From Nereocystis luetkeana (Eukaryota > Sar > Phaeophyceae > Laminariales > Laminariaceae): a DNA stretch of 64,000 nt. The notes under the pieces are model-generated. The model was not told the DNA's origin. It was given only the letters and a program-made list of their open reading frames with translations, and searched no databases. The position numbers and the translations under genes are program-made. Every line of letters starts with the position of its first letter. Position 1 is the first letter of the stretch. Shown here in pieces: positions 49,660 to 61,033 of this stretch. Where the stretch lies: positions 7,249,586 through 7,313,585 of the forward strand of contig JARUPZ010000007.1 of NCBI GenBank assembly GCA_031213475.1. Direction: 5' to 3'.

Positions 49660-49760
49660 TAAGAGGGCATGTGTGTATATGATATAAGAGGGTATTGGTG
49701 TACATGTAATATAAGGAAGGGATGTCTGTACCAGTATAGTATAAGAGGGTATGAGTGAGT
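49660..49760. repeat. ~36-bp tandem repeat
   Basis: Three units around ATAAGAGGGTAT and GTGTACATGTAAT. Confidence 0.6.
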
Positions 49761-49984
49761 GAAATTAACTTATTAATTTCTTGAGATGTCATAAATTATC
49801 AGGTAATTAACTTCCCACCTCCGACACGCGATAATATTCAAGTCCATTTTTGAGTAATTTCTTGAGTTAGCATTCAAGTCCATTTAGGGAATTATTTCCC
49901 GCCTCCGAGACTCACGATGATGTTCAAGTCTATTTTTGAGTAACTTCGGTGGTGACAATACTGGCATCGTACCCCCCCCCACGT

Positions 49985-50280
49985 TAGCGTTGGTCACGGT
50001 CATTCACCAGTGGTCTGTTATGGTATCCCCTCTCCCCTGTTGCGGCGACATGATTTGTTGCAAGTGTCTCCTCATCATATATTGCAGGCGTTATTGCCTG
50101 CCTGGCTGATGAATGCCTCGCCCCTTCGTTCAGAAAACATCCGGCGAGCAAGCAAGTAACTCATACAAGACTGATAGCCTTCGAACACCTTGTGTGAGTG
50201 ACCAGAGCAGAGCCAGAAGCACTACCTGGATAGCAGTAGTCGGTCCCTAGGCCCGTAGTACCTTTGAAAACCCAACACTG
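49985..50280 (+). repeat. Repeat family L, 3' copy
   Basis: Contains CCCTGTTGCGGCGACATGAT, GCAGGCGTTATTGCCTGCC and GTGTGAGTGACCAGAGCAGA, the 3' half of L. The hairpin has one C-to-T change. Confidence 0.65.
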
Positions 50281-50284
50281 GCGT

Positions 50285-50890
50285 CGTGTGTTGCTCTCAG
50301 GTACTTTCGGCTGACAAATGGTACACTGCTCGACTAGCCCAAGCTTAAGTCACTCTTGGTCACGCGACCGACACCACCTCCTCGAGTTTTGTTCCTCGAT
50401 TCAGCGTCCGGATGGTTCTAGCTCTTTTAGTCTACTTTCACGTACCCAATTTTTTGGACTCGGTGTTGTCTGATTCGCTGTGTACACGTGTAATCGGCTT
50501 CTTCCTTGCACGTTAGAGGTGTGGGAGTGAGTTGTAAAGCGCCGCATCTTCGATCTATTCTCCTAATTTTCTGGATGTGTGTGGTTCCTACCTGAGTTTT
50601 TTATGAATCTGCATATACGGCGCTTCAGGGTGGGCTAGTGTTATTGTATCCCCTCTCCCCTGTTGCGGTGTTATGATTTGTATCAATTATCACCTCATCA
50701 TATATGGCAGGCGTTATCGCCTGCCTGGCTGATGAATGCCTCGGCCCTTCGTTAAGAAGACATCCGGCGAGCAAGCAAGCAACTACAGGTAATGCAAGAA
50801 TGGCAGCCTTTAAGCAGTGCGAATGACCAGAGCAGAGCCAGAAGCCCTACACCGTATCTGCACAACGGTAGTCGGTCTCTAGGTTCATAC
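50285..50890 (+). repeat. Repeat family L copy, tandem with the previous one
   Basis: Continuous with the L element from GACTAGCCCAAGCTTAAGTC to GTAGTCGGTCTCTAGG. The hairpin GGCAGGCG-TTAT-CGCCTGCC is intact. Confidence 0.65.
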
Positions 50891-51157
50891 TGCCTTCAAC
50901 TATTAACAGGTCCCTGCCACCGATATGTTGTTTCATCACAAACAGAAACGGCACATATTTTGCCGCCGACACGGACACGGGTGATCCCCATGGTTCTCAC
51001 AGTAAGGTACGCAGGTTCATGCATGGAGAGTTGCAGATTATTTTTGCTGCATCTTGCAAAAAACTCGCGACCGATATATAATTTCTTCACCTACCAGTGT
51101 AAGTAAGTTTATGATGCCATTCTTTCTACACAATCACTTTAGCTACAGGGTCCTTAC

Positions 51158-51306
51158 CACATCGCCGTACAGTAGTGCGTACCGTGCTGTTTTGTTGGCC
51201 TTTAGCTTGGACAGGGTGAACTCCCACCCCGATTCGGCGTTGGATTGTTTCTTCCCGGGGCCGGCGCGGTACACAGAAGGCGGGGCGTTGGGAACTACTT
51301 TCCCTG
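51158..51306 (-). CDS. Candidate upstream exon B4
   Basis: 49 codons after two bases: GKVVPNAPPSVYRAGPGKKQ then SNAESGWEFTLSKLKAN and KTARYALLYGDV. Acceptor TACGGCAG, donor GTG|GTAAGG. Phase matches exon B3 and, through an AAG acceptor at 49,278, exon 1 of the giant gene. I do not recognise the family. Confidence 0.6.
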
Positions 51307-51366
51307 CTGCCGTAGAGGGGGCGTTATGCATTTCCGTAACAACGGTATACAGAGTGGAGTGGCGAA

Positions 51367-51900
51367 AAATGGGGGGGGGGGGGGGGAGTTGCTCGTGTCA
51401 TGCATGACCGTGGTCGTAAGACTATAGACCCTCGCATCCCTACAATGCCGGGACGGAGCAAGTCGGATTTTCATCGGCCAGGCAGACGTTGCTTGCACCA
51501 AGCGCGAAGCGCCGTGAGGTATTGGGCGAGTCGCGTTTAGGGTGAGCTGCATCCCACTAAGAACCGCTTGTGAGCGAGCCAGGCGGAGTTGCAAGGGATG
51601 ACAGGTTTGAATCGGTTGGCTTATTTCTGAGGCCATTCCCAGGGACAGCAATGGGTACGAATGTACGAATACTATGTATCTGCCTCGTAGGTGCCTTACC
51701 ATATGCACACGACGTGATACCATCATTCCCCTTGTGCGGAGTTAAGGTTCTTCACCCCGCACTAATGATCTAACTCGACCGCCAGCCGTAGTAACCGTCA
51801 AAAAAAAAAAAAAGCGGTACCCTGGTTGTCTAGCTCACGCAGTGAGAAGCATGTTTAACAATGTCGTTGCCAACCGACGCCAACCCAAACTATATAGGGG
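51367..51900 (+). repeat. Dispersed repeat family R copy, first of a tandem pair
   Basis: G tract, full body, hairpin TTGTGCGGAGTTAAGG/TTCTTCACCCCGCA, and the terminal CCAACCCAAACTATAT. Followed at once by a second copy. Confidence 0.78.
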
Positions 51901-51905
51901 GTATC

Positions 51906-52280
51906 AATGGAGGGGGGGTACTCGATACGAGAGACGTACTCGATCTCATGCATGACCGTAGTCGTATGACCATAGACCGTAGACCCCCGCAACCCTACAA
52001 TGCCGGAACGGAGCATGTCGGGTTTTCACAGACCAGGCAGATAAAGCTTGCACCACGCGCGAAGCGCCGTGAGGTGTCCGGCGAGTCGCATGAAGGGTGA
52101 GCTGCATCCTACTAAGAACCGCTTGTGAGGCGGACTTGCATATACATAACAGCTTCAATGAGTTAATTTAATTTCCGGTGTAGGCATTTATTTCCAGAGA
52201 TAGCAATGGGAGTACTATGTAACTGCCTCTTGGGTGCCTTACCATAAACACGACGTGGTACGATCGTTCCCACTTGTATC
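51906..52280 (+). repeat. Dispersed repeat family R copy, second of a tandem pair
   Basis: Starts with GGAGGGGGGGTACTCGAT and matches R until the segment before the hairpin, where it is truncated near ACTTGTATCAAGG. Confidence 0.75.
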
Positions 52281-53500
52281 AAGGGGGGGAGGGCGTACTC
52301 ATTTGCTACTTCCCTTAGTCATTTGACCGTTGAACACGCATCTCTATTAAACACGAAGCACCGTTGGGGGGAGGGGAGTACCATTTCGAGGGGAAGAGGG
52401 GGAGAGGGTAACCATTTGGAAGGCGGGAGGGGGATTACGGCACGGTTGGGGATAAGGAAGTGAATTACATTGATACGTCTTACGGGGAGGGGGGATGAAT
52501 TATAAAATTATACGTTTTTGGCTGAGGAGGCGGTACATATAGACGGCACCGCGGAGGCGGGGGATGGGCAACCGGTAGTGATGTTTTCAGGCAGTGATTC
52601 ATGTTTGATAGCAGGTCAAAGTTCAGGGGCGTGACTTGGGATAGGGGGGAGAACTGGGCGGGCGGTGAGAGTGGGCTTGGTCCAGCCAAGCTTCTTTTGA
52701 AGGTGGCAGGGTGGTGTGTTAGGGCGTCACGGGGACAGTTCCTGTTCAAACGGCAGGGGAGAAAGACCTGGGGAGGCTCCGGGAACGTTGCCCTATTTAC
52801 TACGGCGGCCAGTCCTATGAAGGCCCGATACTCTAGTTCAAGACTAAGCTATTTTATGCAGAAGTACGGGCTACAGCAGTAACTACATATTTATTATTTC
52901 GGCGTGTTTGTGGAACCGTTCAATAACAGAGCAGGGCCGCTTACTCGTAGCTCCAAGGATTCGCTTTCGACTGATATATTTCTGTCCTCAGGAGGATAGA
53001 TCGATCTCCAGCCATAGGTACGGCGAACAAGCGGTATGCTCGTCATTCCCGGGAACGAAAGTAGTTGCCCTTCTTTCGTTTTCGGCCGCATCTCAGCGTA
53101 AGTGGCGAAATCAATTTACGTTTGGTGGGTCCTGACCGGCGTAAAATAGGGACAAAAGCGCGATATTGTGTACCAGGTATGCCGGAGTAACAACTACTGT
53201 AGCGAATCCGACTCGTCAGGAGGTCATAGGTATTCATGGATATGGCGAAGACATTTTTCCTTGAAGCTTGAAGGTGTTCGCCATTTTCTCTAAGGCCAGA
53301 ATAGAAAGCGGCCTCGCGAGGGTATGTTTAGCAATCCGCCAAAGGAAACAACGACCATTAGACACGACCACGTAAAACAGCTGCAGGACAAATCGAGAGA
53401 GGTCAACATATTTATGGGTATCGAAAAAAAACGCACGGGTTGCGCAAAGACAACACCAGAAAACAGCGCCCCCCCTTGATAGAAGGAATGCCAAACTCAC

Positions 53501-53645
53501 CACCAAAAGATGCATTCTTTTGATGACGGGCGACAGACGCACGACGAAAGTCCCCATAACCCCCATTGCCCCCGGTGCCGCCCCATCTGCTGCCGCGACC
53601 CCCCCGAACAGGTAGCCCCGCCTTGATGGTGCTGCTCGATTCACG
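53501..53645 (-). CDS. Candidate upstream exon B3, RGG-like
   Basis: 48 codons plus one base: RESSSTIKAGLPVRGGRGSR, then WGGTGGNGGYGDFRR and SVARHQKNASFG. Acceptor CATTTGCAG, donor G|GTGAGT. The Arg/Gly/aromatic run is like an RGG box, a disordered RNA- or partner-binding stretch; function unknown. Confidence 0.6.
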
Positions 53646-53694
53646 CTGCAAATGCAGTTATTAATAGTTCATGCGCGGATACATTTAGATGACA

Positions 53695-53800
53695 AGAAAA
53701 ACAAAAAGTGGGTGGGGGGAGGGGGGTGTACTCATGCCATACGTGGACGCAGTTGTATGGCCATAGACCCTCGTATCCCTGCAATGCCGAGGGGACATCT
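53695..53800 (+). repeat. Dispersed repeat family R, fragment
   Basis: G-rich start, GTGTACTCATGCCATACG, GTTGTATGGCCATAGACCC and CCCTGCAATGCC only. Confidence 0.6.
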
Positions 53801-54604
53801 TCATCATTATTGTGTGCGGGTGGTCGAGTTGGAACAAGGACGTGACGGCTGATTGAGTTGGGACAGGGCGATCGTCAAAATACAGACGAAAGGGGAGAGC
53901 GGAGTAGGCAATCCCAATACGCCAAGCTAAGTGGTGCGTGTAACTACAAGAAGCCGTTTTGTGTACGGCTGAGGTCGAACCTATTGCGCATGCGACTTGA
54001 GGTCATTTTTTTCACGACGACGCAAGTATCATCAAGAGCTTGTCTAAATAAGTAGTTCGTTCTACCCAGGCTTCATCTCACGTGCTGTATCTATACCGCC
54101 CTTTTGAAACGGCTTACGCACCAGACTTAAAATTGTAATAGAGTCCGTGGGGAAAAAAAGCGACGCGCGGAACGCCGTGAGCGCGAGCATGATGTTTTTA
54201 CAAGTATACTCAAGTGTTGATCGCTGCTCTCGATTGAATAGTTCCCGCTTCCCGCTTACTATCGATTGGTTTGTCGGTTCACGATCGACAAACACTGCTC
54301 CCAAATTAAACCAACTGCTTCCATCGCTCAAGCTTTCTGATTGGCCGATGGCTAGCGGCCCGTGGCTGTACCTGACTATGCAACCATTTGGAGACATTCT
54401 TGGTTGATTTGTTGCTTCGAGGTACTCATTGTTGGGGTCTACTGCAACAGTTTCAACCGAGCGATATCTCTACACATACGGAATCAAGTGGTTGTATAGG
54501 AATAGGGTTGGTTCATGATGTAGAAATCGGTTATGTTTCCGACGTGAGAAACGATTTCAACCGAGTGACACTTTTGTGTGGAATCAGGTGGTGTGATATA
54601 TGGA

Positions 54605-54667
54605 ATCGCACGTCGTCGGTTGGTCGGTTGGTCGGTCGGTCGGTCGATCGATCGGTCGGTCGGTTAC
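54605..54667. repeat. (TCGG)n microsatellite
   Basis: TCGG/TTGG/TCGA tetranucleotides, about 14 units, directly beside the exon B2 donor. Confidence 0.88.
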
Positions 54668-54671
54668 TCAC

Positions 54672-54791
54672 CCCCTTGCCGAGTTGCCGGTGGCGTTCTC
54701 TGCTATCATTTTCCCTTGAGAGCTGGTTGGTGATGCCTTTGGCGTACCAAGGGATGTCTTCGCCGAACATCACGGACGGCGACGCCCCCAA
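54672..54791 (-). CDS. Candidate upstream exon B2
   Basis: 40 codons: LGASPSVMFGEDIPWYAKGI then TNQLSRENDSRERHRQLGKG. Acceptor AACCCTGCAG, donor GGG|GTGAGT, phase 0 at both ends. Strongly protein-like, but I cannot name the family. A 21-bp minisatellite starts just upstream of the acceptor. Confidence 0.65.
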
Positions 54792-54799
54792 CTGCAGGG

Positions 54800-55020
54800 T
54801 TAGGGTTATATATCAGCAACAATAGACTTGTCAGCAACGATAGGGCTATCAACAACTATACCAGGTAGGGTTTATCGGCAACGATAGAGCTCATCAACAA
54901 CAGTAAACTCTATCAATAACGATAAGGTTTATCAGCAACCACAGGGGTTATCAACAACGACAGGGTGTATCAACAAACGATACGCAGGATTATCAACAGC
55001 GATACGAAGGGTTATCAATT
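54800..55020. repeat. ~21-bp degenerate minisatellite
   Basis: About ten variants of TATCAACAACGATAGGGTT. It starts just upstream, in minus sense, of the exon B2 acceptor. Confidence 0.75.
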
Positions 55021-56372
55021 TAGAAGGACATGCGAAAAAGAAATAAATCCAGACTTTTACATATGCTGCGGCAGCGTGGGCGCTTCGCTCTCAACCCTGC
55101 ACGCGGCTCTATGCCGTACCCAGGGTCAGTTTGGAGGGGTTAGAGTAAAAAAAACAGTGTACACGTATTTCACGCGCATGTATATGGTGTCATACAAGCG
55201 TTCATTCCCGCGTAAGGAACGATGACTGCAATAATTACTGTAGCGCTGACCAATATCACTAGTTGATGTTGCTAACACGACGGATACCTACTACGTAGCT
55301 CGAGGTTCTCATTTTCCCATTTGATGACGAATCGACCTGTCCATAATTACAAAGAGTAACCGTTGTCGCACCCCAGGCGGGTACACCCCTTTAGAAGTGC
55401 ACCCACGTTTTTGGTAACTAACTACTTGGAACTACGCTGTGTGGGATACTTTTTGCAACAGTATAGCATTTGAATATCAGCTGTAAAGCCTAATATTGCT
55501 ATAAAACATTCAGAATATATATGCGTACGTAGTATCTCTAAGTTCACGTAAGATGCCTGTTTTGTTCACAACCGACGGAATTAATTATTCGTAGTCATGG
55601 TCTCTACCGACGGAAACTAAATGGCTTAATTTGTTCAGAGGCAGAGAGAAGAGAAGGACGGCCACATTCGTTTCGTGCCCCCTTGTAGCTTCTCGTGATA
55701 GGTGCACGAGGAGAGCACGGCACTGCTCGCTGCCGATCGATAGGCCTAGAGGCTAGGCCTACCGTTGTGGTTTCTGTTGTGGTTTCCTTGTTATGGTTCC
55801 TCTTCGCGACAGCATCAGCAGCATCAGCAGCAACAGCGGCGGTTGGCAGGCTGCAGCATGCAAATGGAGGAGGGCACGCAGGGGCGACGCACGCTTTCCC
55901 GGTACGTGTGCGAGAGGCGTGCGAACGAAGCGAGGGTTCAAGAATGTTCGGGGTTTCTAGACTTTGAACTCGATCACAATTGTGCGTGGGGCTGTCGACT
56001 AGGGGTGGATGAAATTCATTTTTTTTATTACTTGAGCCACTGTAGTGTGGATAAATTGGCTTTACCAAAAGAGGGACGCGGCATCATACTAGCACTACCT
56101 GCTTTTCGATCCATCGTGGACAGGGAATATTGTCAGCAGTTCACCATTCTAAGCCTTGAGCTTAGAGCGGAAGTACATAACGTCTCGGGCGAGGAAATAC
56201 CGGCTGGGGCAGGAGGCCTCATGTATAGCTATTAATAAGTACTTACTTGAAAATGGACGATGAAGGCGCAAAAGACTACGAGGCATAAAAACAGTAGTTT
56301 ACCAGGTACAATATACCTCCTTTTTGATCCATGTCGACGCCTCTTCCCTGCGCTTCTCCACCGCAGAAGGGT

Positions 56373-56489
56373 CTACATGAGCAAGCTGGCGAAATTCCAC
56401 TTCACGGAGCAGCCACCGAGGAAATATCGCACCATGCACGCCTTGCCGGTGCCCGGACGCCCCACAACCACCGTCACCAAATGCAGCAT
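56373..56489 (-). pseudogene. Decayed SKICH-like exon
   Basis: 38 codons ending at a TAG. TVVVGRPGTGKACMVRYFLG then GCSVKWNFA parallels exon 9 of the giant gene (GAYVVRYFLGGSG) at both protein and DNA level. No convincing acceptor or donor is seen and the frame closes early, so it is treated as a relic. The GRPGTGKA part mimics a P-loop but sits where the SKICH turn should be. Confidence 0.45.
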
Positions 56490-58515
56490 ATTCAGAGTCG
56501 ATGCTGCTGCCGGCCGCCTTGCCGGCGTCTACCGACGTCGAAGCAATCCTCCCGTTCGGAAGTCTCGGTGGCGCCCGACCCGTCGCTGTCGGCTGCTTCC
56601 TCGAAGTTGTGCTGGACGACCAGGCCAAGGAGGCGGGAATGTTGGATCGTCTCCCCCTCTCCGGACTGCAGTTGTTGCTGGTCGTAGCAGTGGTGACTGT
56701 GCGCACAGTCGGCGTGCACATTGGTTAGAAACGCACATACCGGCACACATCAAGTCGCTGTGCGTATCATCGGCGTGCATTGGTTGGGAGCGTACACATT
56801 AATGTGTTCCCTCGGCGGAAGCTACCAGTATGTATGAATTCAGAAGGAGAACGCATTTGTCGAGCTTTCCTCGGGCTGTTTTTGCTGATCGCAGCAGCTG
56901 CAGTGGCTGTGTGCATCACATCCAGGACACGTATGTGTATCGTGATTTTATAAACGTATGTGAATTGACTGTTTTTCAGGAGACGATGGAACAATACAGC
57001 AGTAGTAGACGAAAGTAAGATAGTAGGTGCGTACAAGTAGTTTGAGTTTAATTATGCATATATATACGAAGTATTTTCTGAGTCCGGGGAGATGAAATAT
57101 AGTCGGCGTGTATCTATATACTGGTCGAACGCACACACACATTGATTTCTCCGGAGGAAGCTCGGGGTGCGTCATTTTACGACACCTGACCGCGAGCCTC
57201 GCATATCGGTGGTAAGAAGGGAAAAAAACGCGCAAACGAAAGCACGCGACAGCGACCAACCTCTCTTGCATACGCTGTGGCAGTAAAAACGATGCTTCCC
57301 CCGTTAAGGCTCAAAAAGCAAAAATATCGAGTTCGTTAACATTCCAATATTTGGAAAAAAAAACAGGAAAATATGGAAGATTGAAAAATAGCGCGAAAAA
57401 AATGTCGAAAAATTGGGAAAAAAGCTCTCCGATAAGAATGACCCCAAGCTGGGCAAAATGAATCATGACGACGTACGTCGTACGGCACGTATTTACGTAC
57501 TGGAAGACAAACCGGTCAATATACAGTACGCTTACAAACACTGCCGCTCGGTCTCGCCTGCCTTTCGCTGCCTGGCCGTACTCCAGGTTCCTTGAGGGCA
57601 CTTTCCATAGCTACCGCCGCCGCTACCGCCGAAACCTTGCGCAAAAGACGTCTGCCCCGACTGCCATCTGCTGGAGTGAGCTTCGTTTTTCGATGTGTCC
57701 AGGATGCTCAATATCCTATTGCTAGGGCTCCGGTTTGAGGCGACCCACTGGATATCATTTACGGGCAGCGATACCGGGTGCCAGTATGTAATAAGAACGA
57801 GCGTGGGTACGTACGTGGAGTAAGTTATAGCCTAAATCGGATGGAACGCGCTGCGCTGCCTGCCTTTTCAGTATAAACATTTTGTATGAAGAGTGCTATT
57901 CCTGAGAAGGGTTCTCTGCTGTCGCTGTAAGCAGCTATGTGGGGTGTGCGAGTCTCTGTCCATAGATACCCCTTGGGGTCTGGGTGCTTGGATGAGGCTC
58001 GCTTTGGTCGACTCGACTGTGCTCGACGACACAGAAGGCACACGACGCAACACTAACCCGAGGGCTGCAGTACGCGTTCACGTTGCTCGATATTCTGTGG
58101 TCCACAGTATACACCTACCAGGTACGTCTGTGCTTGGCATCCTCGCACACCTGGTATGTCGGAAGAGAGCACAACGATACTTTACTGTAACACATACGTC
58201 ATGCGTGAAAACGCTCGGGCGCCCCAGCTACGACTCACGCCACGCGAAAAGGCTGCGGGGTTGGAGACCTAATCACGTGCAGTAGACTATAATGTCAATA
58301 CTCTTAATAGGACTGCAGGGTAATTTATACGCAGCACACGGATACTACCTGTATATACCAGGTATATACCAAGCTGGGATGTTCGCGTACACAGTGGGTT
58401 TGAATCAGGCCGCGCTGTCAGGATACACAGTTTTATACATACGAGTACAAAGGATACAGCAGTACCCGAAAAGTCGTGCATTTGAGAAAAGAGAAGAAAG
58501 TCAGTGTGTGATCAC

Positions 58516-58675
58516 CTCGGCGGTGTTGGGAGTGTAGCTTGCGACATCGGCCTTGTCGCGCTCTCTCTTTATTTGGCTCGTAGAGTTGCTCGGTTGGTTC
58601 ATGCAACCATTCCTGCTGCAGCTGCTGCTGTTGGACAGAGGCTTCCCTGGGGGTGAATTTGTACGAACGGTATTC
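58516..58675 (-). CDS. Candidate upstream exon B1, Ser/Asn-rich
   Basis: 53 codons after one base, NTVRTNSPPGKPLSNSSSC through to DKADVASYTPNTAE. Acceptor TGTACCAG, donor GAG|GTGATC in phase 0, matching B2. The same frame is open back to an ATG at about 58,800, so it may instead be a first exon. Low-complexity start. Confidence 0.45.
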
Positions 58676-58799
58676 CTGGTACACCATGTGACTTGCGGCG
58701 GGTTTGTGCTGCATAGTAAGCCAGTAAAGCTCTCAAGCGAACACCAGTCCAGAGGTACTCGCATACATATGATGCTCGTGATTCGTGATGTCGTTGCCA

Positions 58800-60970
58800 A
58801 TATGAAAATCGAAAAAAAGATTCACGTTACAAATTGCCGGGAAAAGATCCAAAATCCTAAGGTATCCAACGACAATTGAATGTTGCAAGATTTCAGGATT
58901 CAAGATTGCTCACACGCTTGGTTTTAGTCAGTCGACCAATCACTACGTAGGAGCATCTACTGTCTTGATGCCTGGTATCTTCGTTTCTCGGACATGGCGG
59001 GTTAGCCTATAGGAACAGCCCCCATGCGCGTTGCTTCCCCACGCGCGAAAAAGCTGTGCTCGGATGGCCCGTGCCTTCGATTACAGATATCTTGCGCAAG
59101 CCTGTACCTCACGAAAGTACCAGATCCCCGTATTTGCTTTTTTTTAGTCCCAAAAGCGAAGCACTTCGTACAGCTTTGGCGCCGGCTAAAAACGATTGTA
59201 TCACCGTCTGTAGAGGGAGCGTGCAGCGATTATACGAGTACAGTTTTATCACCATGCTTCGTGGGTGTCGTGCATCTATCTATCTCCTTAAGCTGCACTT
59301 CGGACGTATCTCCTATACCCCCAGCAACCCGGGCCGCCTCGGGTGTACGTCTTTTTTTCCATCCGATTTATTTTCTTCGTCCTTCTCCTCACTCCTACTG
59401 ATAGTCGTAACTCAGATCCAGGGCCACAAAAATCAGGCTCTTTCCCCCCCTCCCCACTACTGTGGTGCGTGCCTTGCACTTTCATCGCGAGAAGAGTTCA
59501 GCATCTTCTTCCCTCGTCGACTTGGGTCGAATCGTTTGGCCGATGCTGCTGTGATCGTCACTCTTCTTGCTTGCGACACTTACTTTCTCCCGCCCGTTGA
59601 GTATTATTGGGACCGGGGCTAAATCACCCGATATACACTATATATCCAGCGTTACGCAGTGTGTATCCAGCTCGCCCCACATCGAACAGTAGTGGGAGCT
59701 TCGACGACGGCAGATCAAGTACAGCGGTGCCGCATAGAAGGTGCCAACACTCTTCGCGCCCGATCATGAACGTTCTTTACCAGTTACGTTGCTCTCTGTT
59801 TCACAAAACGGGCGGCGCGCTGACCACAACATCATCACGATAACCCCAAACGAAAGTACAATTTTATACCGCCCCCTTTGCTTTCCGTGGTCAAGTTGTG
59901 GGTGGGTTGTTACTCTCGACGACATTCGGGACTATAGCAGAAGCCGTGGTCATGGGTGTCTTCCCTTCTCCCTGCCGATACTTGCCATCATCAGAGCTCG
60001 CCACTTTTCATTGACTTCTGGATTTACTGTAGGCAACAAACTGGATATGGTAGGTATCACACTCCCTCACGCTTTCAGCAACACGAGAAACAAAGACACA
60101 CAAACCCTTTTTGTAGTTGAACACGCATTGGGCAATCAATGCGGATGCGGGCATTCTGCGTGAAACAAGCGGCGTGTCAGGTACTGGATCAACAACCATC
60201 AATTAATGGGGTACTCTCGTACCGTATTGCGGTATTACCTTTTCTAGTTTGGGTCCACACGGACCGACAGGCGAAGCCACATACCACCACAGATGGGGGG
60301 ATTATGATACACACCAGACAAAGAAAATACAATCGAATGTAAAATTCCTCGTCAAGCGCCCGATGCTAGAGCTACAAGCCCGACAAGTGCACGATTTTCA
60401 TAGCATCACAGGAAACAAAATTGAACGGGCTCAACGTGTCCCAAACTAGAGTCCCCGACTACTGCATGTCCCCGCTCAAACCCTCCCTCATACAAAATAA
60501 CCAGTACAAAAATACCACGCCACGTATCTCGCCGCAGCGCGCCTTGCGGAGCCAGCAGGTACAACCGAATTAGTTTTTGAGACGGCAAGCATACAACCCT
60601 AGGAAAAGCCATTTAGCCTCCTCCCCCCCCCCCAACGACGCTAAATACGCCCCCCTTGTCCCCATGCCACCCAACGCGCGCTATCGGTTCAAGCCACTAT
60701 ATGGCGGTTATGGCGGAGTTATATCAGCCCTACTACTACGAACCTTAGTCCCTACTGGTCCGTGCCGCAAGACGTCTTGTCGGCACCACTGTTGCAACTG
60801 TAGTTTCTACTGATTCGTGCCGTAGTACGTTCTTGCGAGGCGGGTGTATTCTTCCTTGAACATGAACATAAGAACCTGACAAGCGGCACCGGCACGACGG
60901 GAAACAGGTACGTATCATAGACAGGCAGCATGTTACAGGACTGGAACAATTGGTGCGAAACTGGGATATC
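58800..60970. other. Probable intergenic stretch
   Basis: Between the carrier gene and the candidate 5' exons. It contains the truncated SINE at 59.35 kb; nothing else recognised. If exon B1 begins a gene, its promoter would lie here. Confidence 0.5.
59350..59545 (-). mobile_element. SINE, 5'-truncated copy
   Basis: The reverse complement matches the SINE body (GTCGACGAGGGAAGAA, TTCTCGCGAT, GATCTGAGTTACGA) and ends in a short A-run, but lacks the tRNA-like head. More diverged than the two full copies. Confidence 0.7.
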
Positions 60971-60973
60971 TTT

Positions 60974-61033
60974 CTAGTGCGAAACCTGCCGAATAATGTT
61001 CTGCAGGGTCTTTCGCTCGAAATTCGCAGGAAC
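60974..61033 (-). CDS. Carrier exon d (tentative terminal exon)
   Basis: Acceptor TGTGTCACAG followed by VPANFERKTLQNIIRQVSH and a TAG stop. Length and amphipathic charge suit the C terminus of a mitochondrial carrier, and phase 0 agrees with exon c, but the usual hydrophobic start of the last helix is not obvious. Confidence 0.45.
   Translation of the reverse strand, partial: VPANFERKTLQNIIRQVSH

Larger units (their letters stand above)
49300..51150. other. Non-coding stretch with tandem repeats and family L
   Basis: (GTGG)n near 49,320, a 36-bp repeat at 49,660 and two L copies. No exon recognised; it would be an intron if B4 joins exon 1. Confidence 0.5.
54800..58510. other. Repeat-poor stretch between candidate exons B1 and B2
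   Basis: Apart from the minisatellite at its left end and the SKICH-like relic at 56.4 kb, no gene is supported. Frames at 55.6-56.8 kb are open on both strands without splice or family support. Confidence 0.5.

Noticed and set aside
54790..54812. Telomere-like GGGTTAGGGTTA
   Set aside because: Only two units, lying at a splice acceptor and the edge of a minisatellite; no telomeric array.
55604..56235. Overlapping ORFs on both strands around 55.6-56.2 kb
   Set aside because: No recognisable family, no convincing exon borders, low-complexity composition.
56373..56489. GRPGTGKA as a true Walker A P-loop
   Set aside because: The surrounding VRYFLGG pattern aligns with the SKICH exon, and no Walker B or other ATPase motif follows.
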